Source: Caulobacter sp. B11
GTDB lineage: Bacteria; Pseudomonadota; Alphaproteobacteria; Caulobacterales; Caulobacteraceae
Direction: 5' to 3'
NCBI RefSeq assembly: GCF_002737765.1
Contig: NZ_PEGG01000036.1
Coordinates: 1 to 13,227 of the forward strand
Length of the DNA stretch: 13,227 bases
Shown here: piece by piece, positions 1-8,861 of the stretch
Position numbering within the stretch: position 1 is the first letter of the stretch
Layout: each line of letters starts with the position of its first letter
Translations under genes and position numbers: made by a program
Notes under the pieces: model-generated
Database searches by the model: none
Told to the model about the DNA's origin: nothing
Seen by the model: the letters and a program-made list of their open reading frames with translations, nothing else

Positions 1-2230
<2,230 letters not shown>

Positions 2231-2291
2231 GGGGTCCCCTTTTAGGCGGCTCGGGACGGGTCGCCTTGATCAAGCACAACCCGGCCCAGCG

Positions 2292-2319
2292 GATGTAGTG
2301 TGGCTAGTATGCAACACAA
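2292..2319 (-). promoter_or_regulatory. Candidate housekeeping-type promoter of clpB
   Basis: On the minus strand TTGTGTT (2319-2313) and ACTACATC (2299-2292) are separated by 13 bases. The -10 matches 7 of 8 positions of the Caulobacter housekeeping consensus GCTANAWC, and the spacing falls in its 10-14 range. The -35 keeps TTG of TTGACGS. It lies about 62 bases upstream of the clpB ATG. clpB is a heat-shock gene in many proteobacteria. A CTTGA element is also present at about 2262-2266 on the same strand, but I see no convincing heat-shock -10 at the right distance, so sigma-32 control cannot be asserted. Confidence 0.4.
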
Positions 2320-2335
2320 AGTCCCCCTGCCGAGG

Positions 2336-2868
2336 TTACGGGGCGGGGACCGGGATCAAGGGCGCGGACATCAGATCCTCGAGAAACAGGCTGGCCAGGG
2401 CCGCGCGCGAGTTCACCCCCGCCTTTTCATACACCCGCGCCAGCTGGGCGCGAACCGTGCCGGTCGCCGAGCCGCGCAGGACGGCGATCTCGGCCACGTC
2501 GAATCCCTTTCAGGGCGAAGACCGCCACGTCGGCCTCGGCCGGGGTCAGTCGCCAGTCGCGGAAGCGCTGGGCGGCCACCGCGCTGAGGGCGCCGGCCGC
2601 CACGGCCAGCGCCGCCTGCCGGCGTCGGCCCTCGGTCCACATCCGGCGGACCTGCAGCGCCCCGACCGCCACCCCGGCCAGCAGGGCCAGGGCGATCAGC
2701 GCCTCGATGACGATATGCGGACTGGGTCCGGCGTTGCGGATATCGGCGAGAGCGTCGCCGATGAAGAACACCGCGGCCATGGCCTGAACGGCGACGACGA
2801 CGGAGACCGCCGTGGCCAGGCGGTCTCCCAGGGCAGGACGGGACGCGGGCGCGACGCGACTTGGCCAT
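2336..2868 (-). pseudogene. Membrane-anchored LuxR-type HTH regulator, frameshifted as sequenced
   Basis: The pieces joined give a protein of about 178 residues: a short basic N-terminus (MAKSRRARV), two hydrophobic segments (LATAVSVVVAVQAMAAVFF and IVIEALIALALLAGVAVGAL), a short linker, and a C-terminal LuxR/GerE-like helix-turn-helix. The HTH begins at LTPAEADVAVFALKG and continues through GTVRAQLARVYEKAGV to SLFLEDLM. No receiver or ligand domain is present, so the DNA-binding domain is tethered directly to the membrane. Two single-base insertions split the frame: one near 2831-2833 (GGG run) and one near 2504-2507 (CCC run, where AAAGGGATTC would read in frame as AAAGGATTC). The start at 2868 is supported by AAGGAGA 6 bases upstream, and it overlaps the cytochrome stop as TGATG. 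The stop is TAA at 2338-2336. Family identity is recognised from the HTH sequence; the target genes are unknown. Confidence 0.72.
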
Positions 2869-3509
2869 CAGGTCTCCTTGGTCTTGCCCTTCCCGCCTAT
2901 CATCGCCGAGACGATCTGACGACCGCTGCGGCGGGTCTCGAACGCGACACCGAGCAGATGCAGGGCCGCCAGGGCCAGCAGCAGGTTGGCCGCGATCTCG
3001 TGGACCTCCTCGACGAGCTCGCCGCCCTCGCCCTCGCCTTCGGCTTCACCTTCACCCTCGCCGGCCTCTTCGTCCGCCTCGGTCATGGCCGTCGCCACGG
3101 CGGCGGGGCCGTTCGCCGCCCTCGGCGTCAACCTTCGGGGGAAAGCCCGTCATGGTCACCCCGGTGGCTATCACCACCGCCAGGCGGCCCACAGGGCATA
3201 GGCCATCAGGGCGCCGAGGGGATTGTGCGACCGGTGATGGACATGGCGGCCGGCCAGGATGTCGCGCACATGGTCGAGGGCGCGGCGCGGACTGGGCGGA
3301 AAGGACGCGAACCGCGCCTCCACCGGACCGATGATCCCCCAGACCAGGCGCAGGGCGAGCAGGCCGGCGACGGCCAGGCCGATCCAGACATGGATCTGCG
3401 ATCCGCCTTCGGTGATCAGGCCATTGGCGACCACCGCCGCCGCGATTCCCCAGTGGGTGATCCGCACCAGGGGATCCCAGCGCCGCACCGCGGGCACGGC
3501 GCCGGTCAT
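2868..3509 (-). pseudogene. Cytochrome b561/b6-type membrane protein, two compensating frameshifts
   Basis: Joined across two frameshifts this is about 213 residues of a four-helix di-heme cytochrome b of the kind found beside PepSY proteins. Candidate heme histidines are H19 (RITHWG), H40 (IHVWIG), the histidines before and within the third helix (HVRDILAGRHVHHRSHNP), and two in the last helix (HEIAANLLLALAALHLLGV). Between helices 3 and 4 is a very acidic Glu-Gly stretch (EAGEGEGEAEGEGEGGE) encoded by near-hexamer repeats. Frame changes: a base appears lost near 3179-3190 and one gained in the GGGG at 3105-3108, so the final frame equals the starting frame. ATG 3509 overlaps the PepSY stop (ATGA), and the stop at 2870-2868 overlaps the next start. 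Both overlaps suggest one translationally coupled operon. Its likely role is inner-membrane electron transfer, with unknown donor and acceptor. Confidence 0.75.
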
Positions 3510-3778
3510 TCGCGGTCTCCCCGCCCCTTGCGGGCCTCGACCTTGAGCACCTTGCCGGTGCGGGCCTCGGCCAGGATCTCCAGTCGCGCCTGGTCCTTGA
3601 CGGCCTTGATCTCCAGCCGACCATGCTCGGTCTCGAACTCGGTCAGACGATAGCCCTCGGCGGCGAGGCTGGCCTGGGCCCGGGCCCTGTCCGGCCCGAT
3701 CACATCGCCGAGGCGGGGCTGGGCCAGGACGGGTTGGGCAAGGGCCAGAAGGGGAAGGGCGACAAACAGACTGCGCAT
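3506..3778 (-). CDS. Exported PepSY-domain protein
   Basis: A 90-residue protein with a classic signal peptide (MRSLFVALPLLALAQPVLA, then QP) followed by one short PepSY module. The module runs from about LAAEGYRLTEFETEHGRLEI to TGKVLKVEARKG, including the typical final turn with a conserved Gly-Lys-Val. I chose ATG 3778 over the upstream in-frame ATG at 3793 because GGAGG lies 5 bases before it and the signal peptide begins there directly. PepSY domains are periplasmic and often accompany b-type cytochromes and sensor systems; a role as inhibitor, ligand sensor or metal-binding partner is possible but not shown. It is first in the PepSY / cytochrome b / LuxR-HTH operon, and its stop overlaps the cytochrome ATG. 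Confidence 0.8.
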   Translation of the reverse strand: MRSLFVALPLLALAQPVLAQPRLGDVIGPDRARAQASLAAEGYRLTEFETEHGRLEIKAVKDQARLEILAEARTGKVLKVEARKGRGDRE

Positions 3779-3846
3779 GGGAACCTCCATCATGTTGCGA
3801 CGGGGTTCAGGAACAGGGGGGAAGCGGTCGCGACCATTGACCGGTC

Positions 3847-3880
3847 GCTTACGGCGCGGCGGATAAGCGCCTGCTTACGG
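3847..3880 (-). promoter_or_regulatory. Three TAAGC-centred repeats upstream of the PepSY operon
   Basis: On the minus strand CCGTAAGC occurs at 3880-3873 and again at 3854-3847, 26 bases apart. Between them is an inverted copy, GGATAAGC, read on the plus strand at 3861-3868. The first two copies form TAAGC-AGGC-GCTTA. The cluster starts immediately after the M48 stop codon and ends about 70 bases before the PepSY start. Two further short palindromes follow: GACCGGTC at 3839-3846 and GGTCGCGACC at 3826-3835. The arrangement resembles a multi-site operator; no protein can be named for it. Confidence 0.35.
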
Positions 3881-4624
3881 TCACCAGCCCCGGCTGCTCA
3901 GATAGGCTTCGAGCGCCGCGATACGGACGCTGTCCGAAGGGTGGGTCGACAGGAACTGCGGCGCGCCCGAATCCCCCTGGACCTGCATCATCCGCCACAG
4001 GGCGACGGCTTCGCGCGGCCGATAGCCGGCCCGCCGCATGTAGTCGACGCCCAGGCGGTCGGCCTCCAGCTCGTGCTGGCGCGAGAACGGCAACAGGAAG
4101 GCCAACCGGCTGGCGTCGTCGCCATAGGCCTTCAGACCGCGACCCAGCTGACTGGACTCTCCAGCCGCCGCCTCGGCCCCGGCCAGCAGCACCCGCGAGG
4201 CCGCAGACTGGGACTGGCGCTCGGCGGCATGGCGGGCGACCACATGGGCGGCTTCGTGACCGATCACCGCGGCCAGCTGGTCGTCATTGGCCGCCAGGTC
4301 CAGCAGCCCGACCGTGACCCCGACATGGCCGCCGGGCAGGACGAAGGCGTTGGGCGCCTCGTCCAGCAGGACGACATAGTCCCAGGATCGGTCGGACAGG
4401 CCGGCGGCCGCCACCACCCGCGCGCCGACGGCCTGGACCCGGGCGTTGCGATCGACGTCGCTGGACAGATGGCTGGTGCGCAGGGTGTCCTTCCACGCCT
4501 TCTCGCCGGCGGCGGCCAGACCAGAATCGCCGACGATCAGGAGCTGCTGACGACCCAGGTCGGGATTGTAGGCGCAGGCCGACAGGGCCAGGGCGATGAG
4601 AGCAAGCGGGAGAACGTGGCGCAT
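3881..4624 (-). CDS. M48-family zinc metalloprotease, predicted lipoprotein
   Basis: A 247-residue peptidase with a lipoprotein signal peptide: MRHVLPLALIALALSAC, lipobox LSAC, lipidated Cys17. The zinc site is HEAAH at 123-127, with the third ligand in HELEAD (E185 of the ExxxD motif). The M48 C-terminal motif FLSTHPSD is also present. There is no TPR extension, so it resembles the short LoiP/YcaL class more than BepA. The expected location is the outer-membrane inner face or periplasm, with a role in turnover of damaged envelope proteins; this is inferred from the family. I chose ATG 4624 because the lipoprotein signal starts exactly there. An in-frame TTG at 4651 would add nine residues ahead of the signal, and neither start has a strong Shine-Dalgarno. 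The frame is clean. Confidence 0.9.
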   Translation of the reverse strand: MRHVLPLALIALALSACAYNPDLGRQQLLIVGDSGLAAAGEKAWKDTLRTSHLSSDVDRNARVQAVGARVVAAAGLSDRSWDYVVLLDEAPNAFVLPGGHVGVTVGLLDLAANDDQLAAVIGHEAAHVVARHAAERQSQSAASRVLLAGAEAAAGESSQLGRGLKAYGDDASRLAFLLPFSRQHELEADRLGVDYMRRAGYRPREAVALWRMMQVQGDSGAPQFLSTHPSDSVRIAALEAYLSSRGW

Positions 4625-4651
4625 GAGGAGGTTCCGAAAGTCTGGACCCAA

Positions 4652-4680
4652 GCTCTAGCCGCGTCGCGCGAGCCGCTCAA
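4652..4680 (-). promoter_or_regulatory. Candidate housekeeping promoter of the M48 gene
   Basis: Minus-strand TTGAGCG (4680-4674) and GCTAGAGC (4659-4652) are separated by 14 bases. The -10 matches 7 of 8 positions of GCTANAWC, and the -35 keeps TTGA of TTGACGS. Transcription would begin about 20 bases upstream of ATG 4624. That argues against the TTG start at 4651 and implies that the M48 gene has its own promoter despite following the M20 gene. Confidence 0.5.
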
Positions 4681-4699
4681 TCGCCCTGTCGCCGCCGCC

Positions 4700-6115
4700 C
4701 TACTTCCCGTCGGCGTAAAGCTTGACCACCTCGTAGAGGAACCGTCGGCCGTTCATCAGCGCCTTGACCTGGATGCGTTCGTTGAGGCCGTGGATGTGGT
4801 CGCCATCGACCCCCGACATCAGGCCCGACAGGCCATAGGTCGGGATGCCGGCGGCGTTGGTGAAGCGGCCGTCGGTGGCCCCGGTGAGCATGGCGGGGAT
4901 GAACGGGACGCCGGGCCAGATCTTGGCGGCGACCTTGCTGGCCGGGTCCATGATCCGACCCGTCAGCGGCGGCGGCGGGCTGACCGGGTCGGGCTCGGCG
5001 GCCAGGGCGACCGTGATCGCCGGGTCGGCGACGATGGCTTCCAGCTGGTCGCGGATCACCTTGGGGTCGTTGCCCGGCAGGATGCGGCAATTGACATTGG
5101 CCTTGGCGCGCTGCGGCAGGGCGTTGGGCGCATGGCCGGCCTCGACCATGGTGGCCACGCAGGTGGTGCGCATCATGCTGTTGCGACCCGGATCGCGGGC
5201 CAGGATGGCGGCGGCGGCGGCGTCGTTGGGATTGGCGACCATGGCCCGCATGGCCCCCGCCACCTCGGCGTCGGGCTCGATCTTGGCGTTCTGGGCGTAA
5301 TAGCCCTTGGTGGCGTCGTTCAGGGCGAGCGGAAAATCGTAGGCCCCCAGGCGCGCCAGCCCATTGGCCAGATGATAGATCGCGTTGTCCTTGAGCGGCC
5401 GCGACGAGTGGCCGCCCGCGTTGGTCACTTCGAGAGTGTAGTCCATATAGACCTTCTCGCCGACCTGGATGCCCAGCAGCCGGGGCTGGCCCTTCTCGTC
5501 GAGCTGGCTGTCGTCGCCCTCGTTCAGCGCGAAATCAGCCTTCATCACCTCGGGATATTTCTCCAGCAGCCAGGGCACGCTGTTGAACGGGCCGCCCTCC
5601 TCGCCGCAGGTCAGGGCCAGCTTGAGGTCGCGGCGCGGCTTGAAGCCCTCCTGCCGATAGCGGATCAGGCTGTCGGTGAAGATGGCCGCCATCGCCTTGT
5701 CGTCGCTGACGCCGCGGGCATAGAAGAAGCCGTCTTCCTCGACCAGCTTGAAGGGGTCGCGCACCCAGTCCTCGCGCTTGGCCTCGACCACGTCGATATG
5801 GGCCAGGAGCAGGATGGCGCCCGCCTTGGGATCCTTGCCGTGCAGGGTGGCGACCAGGGCGCCGAACTTGGGAAACTCGGCCGGGGCCAGCACCCGGACG
5901 TCGCTGTCGGGGAAGCCCGCCGCCTTCAGCCGCGCGCCCATGGCCTCGGCGGCCGCCGTGCAGCTGCCGACCGACGCGGTGGTGTTGATCTCGACCAGCT
6001 CCTTGTAGAGGCCGCGAAAGGCCGTCTCGTCGGCGCTCTGGGCGCGGGCGACGCCCGTCAGGGCCAGGGCGGCGGTCGCCGTGGTCAGGAGAAAGATCTT
6101 GGTCTTGCCGCGCAT
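4700..6115 (-). CDS. Exported M20/M25/M40-family zinc metallopeptidase
   Basis: A 471-residue hydrolase with a signal peptide (MRGKTKIFLLTTATAALALT to ARA, then QS). Catalytic motifs of the M20 family are complete: H106-I-D108 (ligand and catalytic Asp), the bridging aspartate in GVSDDK (D138), E172-E173 in CGEEGG (catalytic base and ligand), GGHSSRP in the dimerisation or lid domain, and a C-terminal histidine in DHIHGLNE (H442). These motifs indicate a periplasmic di-zinc aminoacylase or carboxypeptidase-type enzyme that releases amino acids from peptides or N-acyl compounds. The exact substrate cannot be read from sequence. ATG 6115 has GGGGG 5 bases upstream. The M48 gene lies 75 bases downstream on the same strand but has a candidate promoter of its own. 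The frame is intact. Confidence 0.92.
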   Translation of the reverse strand: MRGKTKIFLLTTATAALALTGVARAQSADETAFRGLYKELVEINTTASVGSCTAAAEAMGARLKAAGFPDSDVRVLAPAEFPKFGALVATLHGKDPKAGAILLLAHIDVVEAKREDWVRDPFKLVEEDGFFYARGVSDDKAMAAIFTDSLIRYRQEGFKPRRDLKLALTCGEEGGPFNSVPWLLEKYPEVMKADFALNEGDDSQLDEKGQPRLLGIQVGEKVYMDYTLEVTNAGGHSSRPLKDNAIYHLANGLARLGAYDFPLALNDATKGYYAQNAKIEPDAEVAGAMRAMVANPNDAAAAAILARDPGRNSMMRTTCVATMVEAGHAPNALPQRAKANVNCRILPGNDPKVIRDQLEAIVADPAITVALAAEPDPVSPPPPLTGRIMDPASKVAAKIWPGVPFIPAMLTGATDGRFTNAAGIPTYGLSGLMSGVDGDHIHGLNERIQVKALMNGRRFLYEVVKLYADGK

Positions 6116-6264
6116 GGTCGCCCCCGGAATGTGTGGGGCGAGGCTAGAGCCTTTCAGGGTCGGATGGAAACCTCAGACCCGGACAAAATGGCTCTATCTT
6201 CACAAGCTCAGAGCGCGGCCAGGCGGCCGTCAGGCGGCTTGGCCAGAGCGCGCCGGCCGAAACG

Positions 6265-6297
6265 CCATCATCCCCCGCCGATCGCGGAGGATGATGG
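6265..6297 (-). terminator. Strong hairpin after the DUF4167 gene
   Basis: CCATCATCC (6265-6273) pairs perfectly with GGATGATGG (6289-6297). Four further pairs (CCGC with GCGG) sit inside, after one mismatch, around a 5-base loop. The hairpin lies 8 bases past the DUF4167 stop on the minus strand. It is followed there only by a short TTT, so it is a weak intrinsic or hairpin-only terminator. It separates DUF4167 from the M20 gene. The remaining intergenic sequence, about 150 bases up to the M20 start, holds a short palindrome AGGCTAGAGCCT at 6141-6152 and no clear promoter. Confidence 0.65.
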
Positions 6298-6305
6298 GAA
6301 GGTTT

Positions 6306-7571
6306 CTAGGTTTCGTCAGCGCCCGAGGCGGCTTCCGACACCCGGGGGGCGCGGCGACGCTTGGGCTTGGCCGGGGCGTCGCTGTCCGAAGCCGCGGCGG
6401 GCGCGGCCGGGGCCGCCTCGACCGGAACTTCGGCGCGGGTCTTGCGACCCAGGAAGGCCGGGGCATGGCTGACGTCGCCGTCGTGGCTGCGCAGCATCGG
6501 CGAGGCCGGGCTGGCGGCTGAAGGAGCGGTCAGCGGGGTGGATTCGGGCTCGATCACCGCCATGGGATCGCGGTCGCGCGGCGCGCGGTCGCGGCGGGGA
6601 CGGTCGCGGCGAACCTCGCCCTCGGCGCTTTCGACAGCGACGGGACGCTCTTCGCGCGCGGGCCGGTCCTCGCGAACGGGACGCTCCTCGCGGGGCGATC
6701 GTCACGGAAGCGATCTTCGCGGGGCGGTCGTCACGGGGACGGTCGTCGCGAGGGCGATCATCCCGGGGACGATCATCTCTGGGGCGATCGTCACGAGGAC
6801 GATCTTCGCGCGGACGGTCGTCACGGGACGATCCTCGCGGGGGCGGTCATCTCTGGGGCGGTCGTCGCGGGGACGGTCATCTCTGGGGCGGTCGTCGCGG
6901 GGACGGTCATCCCGGGGACGGTCGTCGCGGGGGCGCTCATCGCGTTCGCGCCAACGGTCGCGGCGGCCTTGTTGGCCTTGCTGGCCTTGCTGGCCCTGTT
7001 GACCTTGCTGACCCTGCCCCTCGAAACGGTCGCGGCGCGGCTCGCCGTCGCGGGGACGGTCGTCGCGCTGGCGGTCTTCCCGCGGGCGTTCATCACGGGG
7101 ACGATCATCGCGCGGACGCTCGTCGCGTTGCCGACCCTCGAAGCGGTCGCGGCGGCCTTCGCCCTGGTCGTTGTCGCCCTCGCCCGATGACTCGGTCTGG
7201 GTCTCGACCTGGGAGGCCTCGGCCTCCTCGGGCTCGGCTTCGAAGTCGATCTCGTAGGCTGAATAGGCGTCCTTGCCGATGATGTCGCTGACCGGGCGAT
7301 TCGGCTGGATGGCGCGCAGGACGCGGAAATAGTGCTCGGCGTGCTGCAGATAGTTCTCGGCCAGAACCCGGTCGCCGGACGAGGTCGCGTCGCGGGCCAG
7401 CTGCTGGTATTTTTCGTAGACGCTTTGGGCCGCGCCACGAACCTTGACGCCGTCGGGGCCGTTCGAATCGAAGGCCCGGTTGGCGTTGTGTTGCTGAGGC
7501 TTACCGCCGCTGCTGCTGCCGCCGCGATTGTTGCGGCCGCGCTGGCGCTTCATGCCCTTGAAATCTCTCAT
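6306..7571 (-). CDS. DUF4167-domain protein with RDDRP-repeat tail (frameshifted as sequenced)
   Basis: The N-terminus (MRDFKGMKRQRGRNNRGG) and the following block (GVKVRGAAQSVYEKYQQLAR, then ENYLQHAEHYFRVLRAIQPN) identify the alphaproteobacterial DUF4167 domain, about residues 1-95. An acidic linker follows, then a long disordered tail: RDDRP/RDERP/REDRP pentapeptides, a GQQ run, more RDDRP units, and a Lys/Arg/Ala-rich C-terminus ending at TAG 6308-6306. The expected full length is about 422 residues. As sequenced, the frame breaks at the GGG of 6825-6827, where neighbouring repeat units have GGGG. Translation then ends early at 6702 (289 aa). Two further one-base losses, at 6721-6724 and 6692-6695, restore the frame, and the C-terminal part is again open. 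Three losses sum to one codon. The basic RGRNN-type N-terminus suggests RNA binding, an inference only. It lies between prmC and clpB. Confidence 0.85.
6692..7150 (-). repeat. Degenerate 15-base minisatellite coding for RDDRP units
   Basis: Within the DUF4167 gene a 15-base unit (reading Arg-Asp-Asp-Arg-Pro on the minus strand) is repeated many times in two blocks, about 6692-6950 and about 7035-7150. Units pair into a 30-base higher-order repeat: 6841-6870 and 6871-6900 differ at one base, and 6901-6930 is a close third copy. The homogeneity points to recent expansion by slippage or recombination. No spacers or conserved palindromic ends occur, so this is not CRISPR. Confidence 0.85.
6969..7016 (-). 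repeat. Five 9-base units coding for a Gly-Gln-Gln run
   Basis: The plus strand reads TTGTTGGCC, TTGCTGGCC, TTGCTGGCC, CTGTTGACC, TTGCTGACC, i.e. five near-identical 9-mers. On the coding strand they give GQQ repeated five times, between the two RDDRP blocks of the DUF4167 tail. This is a low-complexity, slippage-prone, disordered linker. Confidence 0.85.
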
Positions 7572-7823
7572 CTTCTCTTTTGAACCTGTCCGGCCGTCGC
7601 CTGGCGATGCCGGCTGTTTGATCTCTTGAGACGGGGTGGACCGTTTTGGTCCTGCCTTCGAGTTTCTAGAGACGCTGGTTTCCGTAGAGCCTCCGCCCGG
7701 TTGGGGCGCGGCGATCGGCCTGGTCGGCCGTTCGCGCCTGCCGGCGGAGCGTCGCGACCATCAGGAATGGCCGCTTTTCCCGTCACCCGGCGATTTGGAA
7801 GGAGACACTCTTCGTCTAGCGCC

Positions 7824-8693
7824 TCACGCAGGGCTTTCCAAGGGATTTTTCACCCCGGTGACCACGCGGTCATGGGTGGAGAGATCCTTGACGGTGCGGA
7901 CATTGGCGGCGCCGGCCTGGCGAAACAGGATCTCGACCGCCTCGGATTGGTCGAAACCGATCTCGACGGCGAACATGCCGCCGGGCTTCAGAACCCTCAG
8001 CACCTCGGGCGCCAGCAGGCGATAGGCGTCCAGGCCATCGGGGCCGCCATCCAGGGCCAGGCGCGGCTCGTGGTCGCGGACCTCGGGCTCGAGGGTCTCG
8101 ATCACGTGGCTGGCGATATAGGGCGGGTTGGAGACCACCAGGTCGAACTCGGCGTCGGCCAGACCAGCTGTCCAGTCGCCGCGCAACAGGGCGCAGCGGG
8201 TGTTGAGGTCCAGATTGGCGGCGTTCTCGCGGGCCACGGCCAGGGCCTCTTCCGACACGTCGATCCCCAAGCCCTTGGCGGCCGGCCGCTCGGCCAGCAC
8301 CGCCAGCAGGATGGTCCCCGAGCCCACGCCCAGGTCGAGCATGCGAAAGCTCATCCCTTCCGGGAAGGCCTTGAGCACCTCGTCGACGATCACCTCGGTC
8401 TCGGGACGCGGGGTCAGGACGTTCTTGTTGACCTGTAACAGGATCTTCCAGAAGCCCTTGCGGCCGATGATGTGGCTGACCGGCTCGCGGCGCGTGCGGC
8501 GCTCGAGATAGGAGTCCAGCGTGTCGAACTGTTCCTGGGTCAGCAGCCGATAGGGATCGGTGATGATGTCGGTGCGGGTGACGTCGGCGGCCACCTCCAG
8601 CATCAGGCGCGCATCGATGGCGGGTTGATCGATGCCGGCGTCCTTCAGACGCTCCTTGGCGGCGGTCCAGGCTTTGACGAGGGTCAGGGTCAT
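7824..8693 (-). CDS. prmC: Peptide chain release factor N5-glutamine methyltransferase PrmC
   Basis: A cytoplasmic SAM-dependent methyltransferase that modifies the Gln of the GGQ motif in RF1 and RF2. Of 289 residues, the N-terminal helical substrate-binding domain runs to about residue 75 with EPVSHIIG at 70-77. VLTPRPETE at 92-100 leads into the Rossmann methyltransferase fold, with LDLGVGSG at 119-126, the acidic loop GIDVSEEAL around D145, and the signature NPPY at 189-192. I chose ATG 8693 because GGGAG lies 5 bases upstream and MTLTLVKAW matches a typical N-terminus. ATG 8705, with weaker AAAGG, would add four residues. Its substrate gene prfA lies about 2.9 kb upstream on the same strand, separated by MOSC, yihY-like and GNAT genes. 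The 252-base gap downstream, to DUF4167 (7572-7823), holds one short inverted repeat GGACC-N5-GGTCC near 7637-7651 and no gene that I can support. Confidence 0.95.
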   Translation of the reverse strand: MTLTLVKAWTAAKERLKDAGIDQPAIDARLMLEVAADVTRTDIITDPYRLLTQEQFDTLDSYLERRTRREPVSHIIGRKGFWKILLQVNKNVLTPRPETEVIVDEVLKAFPEGMSFRMLDLGVGSGTILLAVLAERPAAKGLGIDVSEEALAVARENAANLDLNTRCALLRGDWTAGLADAEFDLVVSNPPYIASHVIETLEPEVRDHEPRLALDGGPDGLDAYRLLAPEVLRVLKPGGMFAVEIGFDQSEAVEILFRQAGAANVRTVKDLSTHDRVVTGVKNPLESPA

Positions 8694-8714
8694 GGTCGCT
8701 CCCATAGACCTTTG

Positions 8715-8758
8715 CGACGCCCAGGGCGAGATTGAGGATTGTACGATTTTGGGCGTCG
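8715..8758 (-). promoter_or_regulatory. Inverted repeat in the prmC leader
   Basis: CGACGCCCA (8715-8723) and TGGGCGTCG (8750-8758) form a perfect 9-base inverted repeat around a 26-base AT-richer loop. It ends about 10 bases before the prmC Shine-Dalgarno region (start 8693/8705). It could be a leader hairpin of prmC or a terminator for the upstream MOSC gene, although no T-run follows. A second, tighter hairpin GGGCG-TCGG-CGCCC overlaps its right arm (8751-8764). Confidence 0.35.
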
Positions 8759-8861
8759 GCGCCCCAGGAAGGGAGCCGACGTAGCCTTCTTGCGCAAAGG
8801 GCTCGTGAAGACAGGCGGGGCGCCTGAGCCGTTATGGCCTCCCGCCGCGCAATCAGCGCGA

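Noticed and set aside
2255..2285. Sigma-32 heat-shock promoter for clpB at CTTGA near 2262-2266
   Set aside because: The -35-like element is present, but no adequate -10 lies at the correct spacing, so it was not listed as a feature.
4625..4651. TTG start at 4651 for the M48 protein
   Set aside because: It adds nine residues before an ideal lipoprotein signal, and the candidate promoter's -10 is directly adjacent, which would place the start of transcription downstream of the TTG.
3623..6472. 949-codon plus-strand ORF
   Set aside because: It runs antisense through the M48 and M20 genes, both with complete catalytic motifs and signal peptides, and its translation has no recognisable domain.
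6692..7150. Possible CRISPR array
   Set aside because: Units are directly tandem, without unique spacers, and encode a pentapeptide in frame.
6361..7190. Plus-strand ORFs with repetitive GRSSRGRSS and LLALLALL sequence
   Set aside because: They are antisense translations of the RDDRP and GQQ repeats of the DUF4167 gene.
7572..7823. Small ORFs in the gap between DUF4167 and prmC
   Set aside because: They run into or out of the neighbouring genes, lack a Shine-Dalgarno and have no recognisable sequence. The gap is treated as leader/promoter DNA.
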